DNA of 64,000 nt. It comes from Lewinellaceae bacterium. GTDB lineage: Bacteria > Bacteroidota > Bacteroidia > Chitinophagales > Saprospiraceae. Below are positions 48,290 to 56,600 of the stretch, piece after piece. Made by a program: the position numbers and the translations under genes. A model generated the notes under the pieces. It saw only the letters and a list, made by a program, of their open reading frames with translations. It was not told the origin of the DNA and searched no databases. Position 1 is the stretch's first letter. Each line of letters starts with the position of its first letter. The DNA lies in assembly GCA_020636215.1 (NCBI GenBank), contig JACJYG010000005.1, positions 992,001 through 1,056,000 of the forward strand, given 5' to 3'.

Positions 48290-51200
48290 ATGAAACAAAT
48301 TTACGAAATGAAAGCAACGAACCGATTATTAAGACTTTACAAATGTGGTTTATTTTATCTTTGTCCCGGTATTTATGGGGCGCTATTCTTTCTGTTATTT
48401 ACACCATTGGCCCTCATCGGCCAGGACTGTGTAGATGACCAGATCACCGGCCCGTTTTTTGACGCTACGCCCGTTACGGGGAATCCAACTATTCTCGAAT
48501 ATGAGCTCAAGCTGGATCTTCCCGGAACCACTAACGACATTGTCTCCGCCTCTGTAAGCTGGGCGGTTAACCCGCCTGCCAACGCTTCTATTCTCAATGT
48601 CACCAATTCGGCTACTAATTCGCGGGTGCGGCTCAGCATAACCGGCCCGTTCACCCTGAGTGTCAGTGGGGTCAGGAGCGTTAATAATGCACCTTATAAT
48701 TGTTCTTTTGAAAGTAATACCAATGATTTGGTAGCCGATAACCCGAATGTATTGCCGGCCTGTTCGATCAATGTCCTTTTTGTCCTCGATGAATCTAATT
48801 CCATTGACAATATGGAAGCCGATTCAGTGCGGCAGGCAGTGCTCGACCTGCTCGGGGCTTTGGTGGGCACTGGCTCTTCGGCAGCCATTGTGGAGTTTGC
48901 CACCTTCGCTCAGGTTTATCCATTTAATGGGGTCGTGGACTATGCCCCCATCACTCCTGCGACTATCAATGGTTTTTTTACTGATTATTTCGATAATGAA
49001 TATCGCAACGTTATTGGTAATCAGGGCGGAACCAATTATGAAGCGGCTTTCAATTCCGCTTTGGATGTCCTGAACAACGGCAACAACCCTCCAACGAGCA
49101 TCGTCCTGTTCTTTACAGATGGGGTGCCGACCTTTTACAGTGTGCCGAGTGGAGGAGACCTCTTTGGCGGAATAATTGATGGCCCGGGTAACATTAATAC
49201 TGCGGCTACCGCCACGCAGGCCATCGCTCCGGCCAATGCCATTAAAGCCATAACCCACATGCTGGCGATTGGCGTCGGCCCGGATGTCAGCGCCAATGTG
49301 AATAACCTCATCGCCATTAGTGGCCCGGATAAATATACCCCGGGCAATGCCCTTTCCGCCGATTACGAGCTGGTGAACAACTTCGACATGTTTATTCAGT
49401 GCCTGGCTAGTATCTTCTCCGGACTGAGCGCGCCGGCGACTTGCCGGCCGGGCCTTCCCAATAATCAGCTTGTGGATGCCTGTAACCCAAGTGGTATCCA
49501 GTTAAAAACCCAAAACGAGGCGGTTGATCAAAATCAGATATTCGAAAATGTTACGGATGCCCCTTGTGGTGTCCTTATCTTTACTAGTAACCAAACGGTG
49601 GAAGGCGCCTTGTGCCCACAGGGTATAACAGTGGTCAACACATATACCCTCACAGATGATGCCGATGGGGACGGGGTCGATCCTGATGATATTTCTGTTA
49701 CCTGTACGGAATCATTTCTCGTGACGGATGTCACGCCACCTACAGCTTTATGTAAGGATATTACGCTTGATATTGCTACGCTGGATGGCACGGCCTCTAT
49801 AACAGCAGTGGATATTGACAACGGCAGCAGCGATAATTGCGGAGGCGCAGTGACGCTCAGCACCAACCCGGCTACCATTACCTTCGATTGCACCGATGAA
49901 GGCCCCAATCCTGTGGTATTGACGGTTACAGATGTCTGTGGCAACCCCAGCCAGTGTACGGCGACTGTGACGATCAATTGCCCCGATGTAGCTGACCTTA
50001 GCATTGAAAAAACGGTAGACAACACCACGCCCAATGTTGGGGATATTGTCACCTTCACCATCACGGTGACCAACGATGGGCCTAACGATGCAACCGGGGT
50101 GCAGGTCACCGATAACTTGCCTTCTGGGTATATGTTTATTAGTGCTACGCCTTCTCAGGGTACTTTTGTTGGTGGAGTTTGGGATATTGGAAGCCTGCCT
50201 TTCCAGGCCTCTGTGACACTTTTGCTGGAAGCCAAGGTCAATGCTGCCGGAAACTACCTCAACCTGGCTCAAATCACGGATTCTGACCAAATAGATACAG
50301 ATAGTGACCCGTTCAGCGATGAAACAGTAGACGACCTCGGCGATGGCATTCCCGATGATGATGAAGATACGGCGGAGGTCATTCCCAACCTGATCATTGA
50401 CTGCCCTGACAATGTGAGTTTAGGGAGCTGTCTGACTCAAAACCAGATCGACCAGGCCTTTGCCGACTGGATAGCTATGTTTTCTGTGACAGGTGGTTGT
50501 ACACCGCCAGTGGTTTCCGATTTAAGCCAGTATGATGCGCCGAACGCCTGCACGGGAGGCAGCACTAACATTCTTTTTACGGCCAGCGATGACTGCGGGC
50601 AATCCGTAAGCTGTTCGGCGGCATTTATTGTAGCCGCAGCTCCAACGCTCATCGTAAATTGTCCATCTGATCTCAACCTGGGCAGTTGCCGGACGCAGGC
50701 TGAGGTGGATGCCGCTTTCAACACCTGGCTTGGCCAGTTCTCTACAAGTGGAGGATGCAATGCGATCAGCACCGACTTAGGTCAGTATGATGCCCCGGAC
50801 GCATGTGGCGGCTCCGTTACGGTCAACTATTCGGCTACGGATGACTGCGGCCAATCCGGCAATTGCGCTGCTACTTTCACCGTGGCGCCAGCTCCCACTT
50901 TAACCGTAAGCTGCCCGTCGACACTTAATCTGGATGGTTGCGGAACCCAAACAGAGGTAGATGCTGCTTTTAACAGTTGGTTGGGCCAATTCGACACTAA
51001 TGGCGGCTGCAATCCACAAAGCACTGACCTGACGATATACGTGGCGCCTCCTGCCTCGGGCGGCTCCGTAACGGTCAACTATTCTGCAACTGACGCCTGC
51101 GGGCAGTCCGCGGCTTGTTCTGCTACCTTCACGGTTGCTTCGGTTCCCTCGCTTTCAGTGAGCTGTCCGGCAGATTTTAACTTTGATAATTGTGCTTCCC

Positions 51201-54200
51201 AGGGAGCAGTGGACGCCGCCTTTGACGGCTGGTTGGCTCAATTCACTACCAGCGGGGGGGCTAATCCGGTGAGTACGGACTTAACGCAATTTGCAGCCCC
51301 GGATGCATGCGGCGGCTCTGTAACGGTTGATTATTCCGCCACCGACGATTGCGGGCAGAGCGCCAGTTGTTCGGCCACCTTTACGGTAGAAGCAGCTCCT
51401 GCTCTTACCGTGGTTTGCCCGGCAAACTTCAGTTTCGGAAGTTGCCATTCGCAGGGGCAGGTAGATGCTGCCTTCGACGGCTGGCTTGCTCAGTTCACGG
51501 CTTTAGGCGGATGCAACCCGCAGAACCCCAGCCTGGATCAATACACCGCTCCCGATGCCTGTGGTGGTTCCGTTACGGTCAACTACGTGGTGATCGACAA
51601 TTGCGGACAAAGCGCCAGTTGTTCGGCCACCTTCACGGTTGTCGCCGCGACAGATCTGGTCGTGAATTGTCCGGCGGACTTTACGCTCAGCAGTTGCCTG
51701 AGCCCGGCGCAGGTGGATGCCGCTTTCAATACCTGGCTTAGCCAGTTTACGGCATTTGGCGGATGTAATCCTCAAACCACTGATTTAGGGCAATACGCCG
51801 CTCCTTCAACCTGTGGTGGTTCCGTAACCGTCAATTTTACAGCCATCGATAATTGTGGGCAGTCCGAATCCTGTTCAGCTACCTTTACCGTGAGGGAAAG
51901 TTTCCCGCTGGTCGTGAAGTGTCCTCAGAACATCAACATTGGCAGTTGCCTGAGCCAGGCGCAAGTAGATCTGGCGTTCAGCGCATGGATAGCGCAGTTT
52001 ACGGTTTACGGAGGCTGTCATCCTCAGGCTACGGATCTATCCCAATATACGGCTCCAGCTGCCTGCGGCGGTTCTGTGATCATTGATTATATGGCCACTG
52101 ATGATTGCGGGGAGTTTGCTTCCTGTTCTTCAAAATTCACGGTGGCCGCCTCCCCCGCGCCGGTGGTGAGTTGTCCGCAGGACCTGACCTTGGGCAGTTG
52201 CCAGAGCCAGGCGCAAGTCAATGCGGCATTTAATGGCTGGAAAGCCCAATTTGCTACTTACGGCGGGTGCAATACGCAGAGTACGGATCTGTCTCAGTTT
52301 TCTGCTCCTGGAACCTGCGGTGGAGCGGTTACGATTAATTACACTGCAACAGATGGCTGTGGGCAGTCTGCCAGTTGTTCGGCCACCTTCACTGTTGTGT
52401 CGGCGCCCACCCTGGCAGTCAGTTGTCCAACCAATGTAAATCTTGCCAGTTGCCAAACCCAGGCAGAGGTCAATGCCGCCTTTAATGCCTGGAAAGCACA
52501 GTTTTTAGCTTTCGGTGGTTGCAACCCGCAGAGTACTAACCTGAACCAGTTCGCCCCACCCAGCGCCTGTGGCGGCTCCGTTACCATAACCTTTGCTGCT
52601 ACTGACGATTGTGGGCAATCGGCTGTTTGTACTTCCACTTTTGCTGTAGCGATGTCACCGCCGCTGACGGTGAGCTGCCCGCAGAACTTTAATGTCGGCA
52701 GTTGCCAGAGCCAGTCGCAGGTCAATGCGGCATTTAATGCCTGGAAAGCGCAGTTTGCTACCATAGGAGGATGCAATCCTCAAAGCACGGATCTGGGCCA
52801 ATATTCTGCACCCAGTGCTTGCGGCGGTTCGGTCACCATTAATTACACCGCTTCGAATAGCTGTGGGCAAAGCGCCAGCTGTTCGGCGACCTTCACAGTG
52901 GCGCCGGCAACACCGCTAAGCGTAAGTTGCCCGCAGAATGCCTCCCAAGGTAATTGCCTGACGCAAGCGCAGGTGAATGCGGCTTTCAATGCCTGGAAAG
53001 CGCAGTTTAGCGTTTCCGGTGGCTGCAACCCGCAGAGCACCAACCTGGCACAGATCTCGGCGCCCAGTGCCTGTGGCGGTTCGGTAACCATCAATTTCAC
53101 GGCTACCGACATCTGTGGACAGAGCGCCAGTTGTTCGGCCACCTACACGGTAGCACAGGCGCCACTACTAAGCGTGAGCTGTCCGCAAAACGCGACTCAA
53201 GGGAGTTGCCTGACACAGGCAGAGGTGAATGCGGCCTTCAATGCCTGGAAAGCACAGTTTGGTGTTTCCGGAGGCTGCAGTCCGCAAAGCACCAACCTGG
53301 CGCAATTCACGGCGCCTATTGCCTGCGGTGGTTCCGTTACCATCAACTACACGGCTACAGATAACTGTGGGCAATCGGCCAGTTGTTCGGCCACCTACAC
53401 CGTAATAGGAGACAATGTACCCCCTGTAGTGACACCCGCCAGCAACCTGACGGTCCAATGTGACGGTAATGGTAATGTTGCTGCTTTGAATAACTGGTTG
53501 GCCACCCAGGGCGGCTCCCATGCCACCGATAATTGCGGCCCAGTAAGTTGGACGAACAATTTCTCCGGACTCAGCAATGGGTGCGGGGCAACAGGTAGTG
53601 CAACCGTTACATTTACAGCCAGAGACCTCTGCGGCAATCCTTCATCCACCACCGCCACCTTCACCATTGTCGATACTACTCCGCCAACGGGTACCTGTCC
53701 GGCAGGTGTAACGGGACTGACCGGCCCATCGCAGGCGCCGGTATTGCCTCCGGCGGCCATCGCCGCCCTGTATTCCGATATTTGTGGTTCGGTTACTGCT
53801 CAGTTGTCGAATACCACTACCAATTTCCTCAGCGCCTGCCTCGACTTTGAGGTGGTTCAGACCTACACCATTACGGATGAGTGTGGAAACGCTACTACTT
53901 GTAAAATCACCCATACGGGCCGTGTGCCCACAGCCATCACGGGAGGATGCCCGGAGGTGGATGACCCCCTGCAATGCATCGAGGATGTTCCTGATTTCGA
54001 TCCGGCCTTCCTGGCGTCCTTCTTTACTGGGGGAGATGGCTTGCCGGTAACGGTGTCGCCCACGGATACTATCGTCGAAATAGATGGTTGTAGTTTCACC
54101 TTCACCTATGAGTACCTGGTGACGGACAACTGTGGGAACAGCAAAACCTGTACGCTTGTCTATGAAGGTGAAGATACAGAGGCGCCCACCGGCACTTGTC

Positions 54201-55222
54201 CTGATGGCGGCACGGTGTATACTTTCGGGCAGATTCCTGTTCCGGATACCAACTACATTAAGCAGTTCTTTACCGATAACTGCAGCGGCCTTTCGGTCAG
54301 TGTATTGCCGAGAACGATTGAGGGCGGGCCTTGTATCAACCTGACGGTATATAACAACTACCTCATTTCCGATGCCTGTGGCAATACCACACCTTGTGCT
54401 GTTCCTTATTTCATTCCGCAAGTAGACCCCACACTGGTGGCTTGCCCACCGGCTCAGACCGATCTGATGTGCTGGAAGGATGTGCCTACTCCTCAGGAAG
54501 CCCAGCCATTGGTGGAATACAATTTTAGTCCAGCCGCTACGGTCATTTTCCTCGGCTCTACGGTTATCAATAACTTCTGCAGTTTTACCATCCGCCATAT
54601 ATACCAGATTCAGGATCCTTGCCTGGATGGCCGGAGGATATGCGTGCTGACCTTCAGCGGGCAGGACTTCACGCCGCCGGCCGGTATTTGCCCGGAAGGG
54701 GAAAGCGGGTTGGAATGCATGGCAAATGTTCCGGAACCCGACCCGATCGGGGTTGCTTTAAATTATACGGATAACTGTTCCGACCCCTTTGGTTACCTGA
54801 TCAATACCATTGTGGAAGGGGACGAATGCGGCGATTTCAGCGTAACCTACTTCTACCGCATTTATGACGATTGCGACAACTTCGTTGAATGTTACGTTAC
54901 GCATACGGGCACCGGCAGCCCGGCTCCGGGTAACCATAACGAGCAGGGAGAGAAAGCTGCCGAACCATTGCAAATGGCCTTGTATCCGAACCCCACCAGC
55001 GGCTCTATAACGCTTGAGTTTGAGCACTACCATGGTGAGCTAGCGGAACTGGCGGTTTACAATATTTATGGCCAGCAAATGGTTTCGAAACGCTTGTTGC
55101 TGAACAGCGCAACCTACCAGCTTGACCTGGCAAGAGAAGGGTTGTCCAGCGGGGCTTACTTGATCAGTATCCGCACGGATAAGGATGTAGTTACCCGCAA
55201 AGTAGTCCTCAACAAACTTTAA
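48290..55222 (+). CDS. Giant surface protein: vWFA, DUF11, 12 Cys-rich repeats, HYR-like domains, T9SS domain
   Basis: The ATG at 48290 (MKQIYEMKATNRLL) gives 2,310 residues; ATG 48308 is nearly as good, and both precede the signal segment (GALFFLLFTPLALIGQ). A von Willebrand A domain starts near 160 with the metal site DESNS (D167) and FFTDGVP. A DUF11 domain follows near 570-665 (LSIEKTVDNTTPNVGDIVTFTI). Twelve roughly 84-residue repeats span about 700-1705. Five hyalin-repeat-like units (TPPTGTCPAG, EAPTGTCPDG) and a T9SS sorting domain (ALYPNPTSGSITLEF, GAYLISIRTD) end the chain. It should be a secreted, calcium-dependent adhesin-like fibre. Two terminators follow. Confidence 0.88.
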   Translation: MKQIYEMKATNRLLRLYKCGLFYLCPGIYGALFFLLFTPLALIGQDCVDDQITGPFFDATPVTGNPTILEYELKLDLPGTTNDIVSASVSWAVNPPANASILNVTNSATNSRVRLSITGPFTLSVSGVRSVNNAPYNCSFESNTNDLVADNPNVLPACSINVLFVLDESNSIDNMEADSVRQAVLDLLGALVGTGSSAAIVEFATFAQVYPFNGVVDYAPITPATINGFFTDYFDNEYRNVIGNQGGTNYEAAFNSALDVLNNGNNPPTSIVLFFTDGVPTFYSVPSGGDLFGGIIDGPGNINTAATATQAIAPANAIKAITHMLAIGVGPDVSANVNNLIAISGPDKYTPGNALSADYELVNNFDMFIQCLASIFSGLSAPATCRPGLPNNQLVDACNPSGIQLKTQNEAVDQNQIFENVTDAPCGVLIFTSNQTVEGALCPQGITVVNTYTLTDDADGDGVDPDDISVTCTESFLVTDVTPPTALCKDITLDIATLDGTASITAVDIDNGSSDNCGGAVTLSTNPATITFDCTDEGPNPVVLTVTDVCGNPSQCTATVTINCPDVADLSIEKTVDNTTPNVGDIVTFTITVTNDGPNDATGVQVTDNLPSGYMFISATPSQGTFVGGVWDIGSLPFQASVTLLLEAKVNAAGNYLNLAQITDSDQIDTDSDPFSDETVDDLGDGIPDDDEDTAEVIPNLIIDCPDNVSLGSCLTQNQIDQAFADWIAMFSVTGGCTPPVVSDLSQYDAPNACTGGSTNILFTASDDCGQSVSCSAAFIVAAAPTLIVNCPSDLNLGSCRTQAEVDAAFNTWLGQFSTSGGCNAISTDLGQYDAPDACGGSVTVNYSATDDCGQSGNCAATFTVAPAPTLTVSCPSTLNLDGCGTQTEVDAAFNSWLGQFDTNGGCNPQSTDLTIYVAPPASGGSVTVNYSATDACGQSAACSATFTVASVPSLSVSCPADFNFDNCASQGAVDAAFDGWLAQFTTSGGANPVSTDLTQFAAPDACGGSVTVDYSATDDCGQSASCSATFTVEAAPALTVVCPANFSFGSCHSQGQVDAAFDGWLAQFTALGGCNPQNPSLDQYTAPDACGGSVTVNYVVIDNCGQSASCSATFTVVAATDLVVNCPADFTLSSCLSPAQVDAAFNTWLSQFTAFGGCNPQTTDLGQYAAPSTCGGSVTVNFTAIDNCGQSESCSATFTVRESFPLVVKCPQNINIGSCLSQAQVDLAFSAWIAQFTVYGGCHPQATDLSQYTAPAACGGSVIIDYMATDDCGEFASCSSKFTVAASPAPVVSCPQDLTLGSCQSQAQVNAAFNGWKAQFATYGGCNTQSTDLSQFSAPGTCGGAVTINYTATDGCGQSASCSATFTVVSAPTLAVSCPTNVNLASCQTQAEVNAAFNAWKAQFLAFGGCNPQSTNLNQFAPPSACGGSVTITFAATDDCGQSAVCTSTFAVAMSPPLTVSCPQNFNVGSCQSQSQVNAAFNAWKAQFATIGGCNPQSTDLGQYSAPSACGGSVTINYTASNSCGQSASCSATFTVAPATPLSVSCPQNASQGNCLTQAQVNAAFNAWKAQFSVSGGCNPQSTNLAQISAPSACGGSVTINFTATDICGQSASCSATYTVAQAPLLSVSCPQNATQGSCLTQAEVNAAFNAWKAQFGVSGGCSPQSTNLAQFTAPIACGGSVTINYTATDNCGQSASCSATYTVIGDNVPPVVTPASNLTVQCDGNGNVAALNNWLATQGGSHATDNCGPVSWTNNFSGLSNGCGATGSATVTFTARDLCGNPSSTTATFTIVDTTPPTGTCPAGVTGLTGPSQAPVLPPAAIAALYSDICGSVTAQLSNTTTNFLSACLDFEVVQTYTITDECGNATTCKITHTGRVPTAITGGCPEVDDPLQCIEDVPDFDPAFLASFFTGGDGLPVTVSPTDTIVEIDGCSFTFTYEYLVTDNCGNSKTCTLVYEGEDTEAPTGTCPDGGTVYTFGQIPVPDTNYIKQFFTDNCSGLSVSVLPRTIEGGPCINLTVYNNYLISDACGNTTPCAVPYFIPQVDPTLVACPPAQTDLMCWKDVPTPQEAQPLVEYNFSPAATVIFLGSTVINNFCSFTIRHIYQIQDPCLDGRRICVLTFSGQDFTPPAGICPEGESGLECMANVPEPDPIGVALNYTDNCSDPFGYLINTIVEGDECGDFSVTYFYRIYDDCDNFVECYVTHTGTGSPAPGNHNEQGEKAAEPLQMALYPNPTSGSITLEFEHYHGELAELAVYNIYGQQMVSKRLLLNSATYQLDLAREGLSSGAYLISIRTDKDVVTRKVVLNKL
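50390..53404 (+). repeat. Twelve tandem repeats of about 251 bp within the giant gene
   Basis: Each unit encodes a pattern L-x-V-x-CP-x5-GSC-x-TQA-x-V-x-AAF-x2-W, then QF-x4-GGCNPQST-x-L-x-QY-x-AP, then ACGGSVTV-x-Y and ATD-x-CGQSA-x-CSATFTV, with six conserved cysteines. Units 8-12 share long DNA identity (AATGCGGC-x-TTCAATGCCTGGAAAGC-like stretches), whereas units 1-7 are more diverged. This suggests recent expansion at the 3' side. Confidence 0.92.
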
Positions 55223-55242
55223 CCCCTCTTACTAACTTTTGA

Positions 55243-55310
55243 AGCTGCCCAGGCATTTGGGGTAGCTTTTTCAGAAGTGACATCTTTTCAGAAGGTGTCA
55301 CTTCTTTTTT
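55243..55310 (+). terminator. Two tandem terminators after the giant gene
   Basis: First hairpin: AGCTGCCC (55243-55250) with GGGTAGCT (55260-55267) and T5. Second: AGAAGTGACA (55273-55282) with TGTCACTTCT (55296-55305) and T6. Confidence 0.85.
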
Positions 55311-55413
55311 GTGCGCCAGGATCATTGTCAGGATTAGAATGAAAGGGCTAGAAATAACCTTTGCCAGCTTTTATCTAAAAAATGGTGTTATTTTTGGCCC
55401 TCACACCAGAACG

Positions 55414-56595
55414 ATGCAGAAACGGATCATTTTAAAAAACAAAAAAGCGGCTGCAGTGCAGCGCTTCCACCCTTGGGTGTTTTCGGGCGCTGTAAAGGCT
55501 ATCGAAGGGCAGGTTGAAGATGGCGATGTGGTGGAAGTTGTCCTGGAAGACGGCCATTTTCTTGCCACCGGGCATTACCAGGACGGGAGTATCTGCGTTC
55601 GGGTTTTTTCCTTTTCACCTGGCCAACCGGATCAGGCTTTCTGGAACCAAAAGATTGCTCAGGCGCTGGCTTGCCGTCGTGCACTTGGGCTGGTTGATGG
55701 GCCTCAAACCGATTGCTACCGCCTTGTTCACGGCGAAGGGGATGGCCTGCCGGGCCTGATCATTGACATTTATGGACAGACGGCGGTGATCCAATGCCAT
55801 TCCATTGGCATGCACCGTACCCTGGATCAGCTCGTGGGCGCTTTGCGGGAAAACTACGGGAATACACTGGCCGCTGTTTACGACAAAAGTGCGGAGACAC
55901 TTCCCACAGAATACGGTTCCCGAGTGAAGAATAGCTATCTATTTGGCGAAGGCGCTCCCCATGTCGTGCAGGAATATGGCAATACTTTCTGGATTGACTG
56001 GGAATCGGGCCAGAAAACCGGATTTTTCCTCGATCAGCGGGAAAACCGACGACTGGCCGGGCAGTACGCCCACGACAAAAAAGTGCTGAATGCATTCTGT
56101 TATACCGGCGGCTTCTCTATTTATGCCCTGCAGGCCGGCGCCCGCTTTGTAGATTCTGTCGATGTATCCCGGAAGGCGATGGAGATCACGGATCGAAACG
56201 TACAGCTAAATGAAATAGAACCGGGCCGCCACCAATCCCATGTGGAAGACGTCATGGCTTTCCTTAAATCCACGGAGGCTGATTATGATATGATGATCGT
56301 CGACCCGCCGGCTTTTGCCAAGAGCATTAAAAAGCGCCACAATGCGGTGCAAGGCTACAAACGGCTCAATGCCCTGGCGCTCAGTAAGCTCAAGCCTGGA
56401 GGTATCTTGTTCACCTTCTCTTGCTCGCAGGTCGTGGATAAAGCCCTTTTTTACAACACCATTGTAGCTGCTGCGCTGGAAGCCCGGCGCCAGGTGCGCG
56501 TCCTGCACCACCTTTCCCAGCCGCCCGACCATCCGGTGAGCATTTTTCATCCGGAAGGGGAGTATCTGAAAGGGTTGGTGTTGTATGTGGAGTAA
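55414..56595 (+). CDS. RlmI-like class I rRNA (cytosine-C5) methyltransferase
   Basis: The ATG at 55414 (MQKRIILKNKKAAAVQRFHPWVF) gives 393 residues, typical for RlmI; the upstream extension to 55309 lies in the terminator region. An N-terminal PUA domain (about 1-75) contains HPWVFSGAV. The methyltransferase domain contains the SAM-binding NAFCYTGGFSIYALQAGA (about 225-245), DVSRKAMEI, and the catalytic region DMMIVDPPAFAKS. FTFSCSQ holds a Cys consistent with m5C chemistry. The family modifies 23S rRNA (C1962 in E. coli). Transcribed alone, convergent with the esterase gene 5 bp away. Confidence 0.88.
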   Translation: MQKRIILKNKKAAAVQRFHPWVFSGAVKAIEGQVEDGDVVEVVLEDGHFLATGHYQDGSICVRVFSFSPGQPDQAFWNQKIAQALACRRALGLVDGPQTDCYRLVHGEGDGLPGLIIDIYGQTAVIQCHSIGMHRTLDQLVGALRENYGNTLAAVYDKSAETLPTEYGSRVKNSYLFGEGAPHVVQEYGNTFWIDWESGQKTGFFLDQRENRRLAGQYAHDKKVLNAFCYTGGFSIYALQAGARFVDSVDVSRKAMEITDRNVQLNEIEPGRHQSHVEDVMAFLKSTEADYDMMIVDPPAFAKSIKKRHNAVQGYKRLNALALSKLKPGGILFTFSCSQVVDKALFYNTIVAAALEARRQVRVLHHLSQPPDHPVSIFHPEGEYLKGLVLYVE

Positions 56596-56600
56596 GGGGC

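Noticed and set aside
48356..48363. Exact TAnnTTTG box (TATCTTTG)
   Set aside because: Lies inside the signal-peptide codons of the giant gene and lacks a spaced TTG; the box at 48123 fits better.
50390..53404. Possible CRISPR array or satellite DNA
   Set aside because: The 251-bp units are translated in one continuous frame with conserved cysteines; there are no short direct repeats with spacers.
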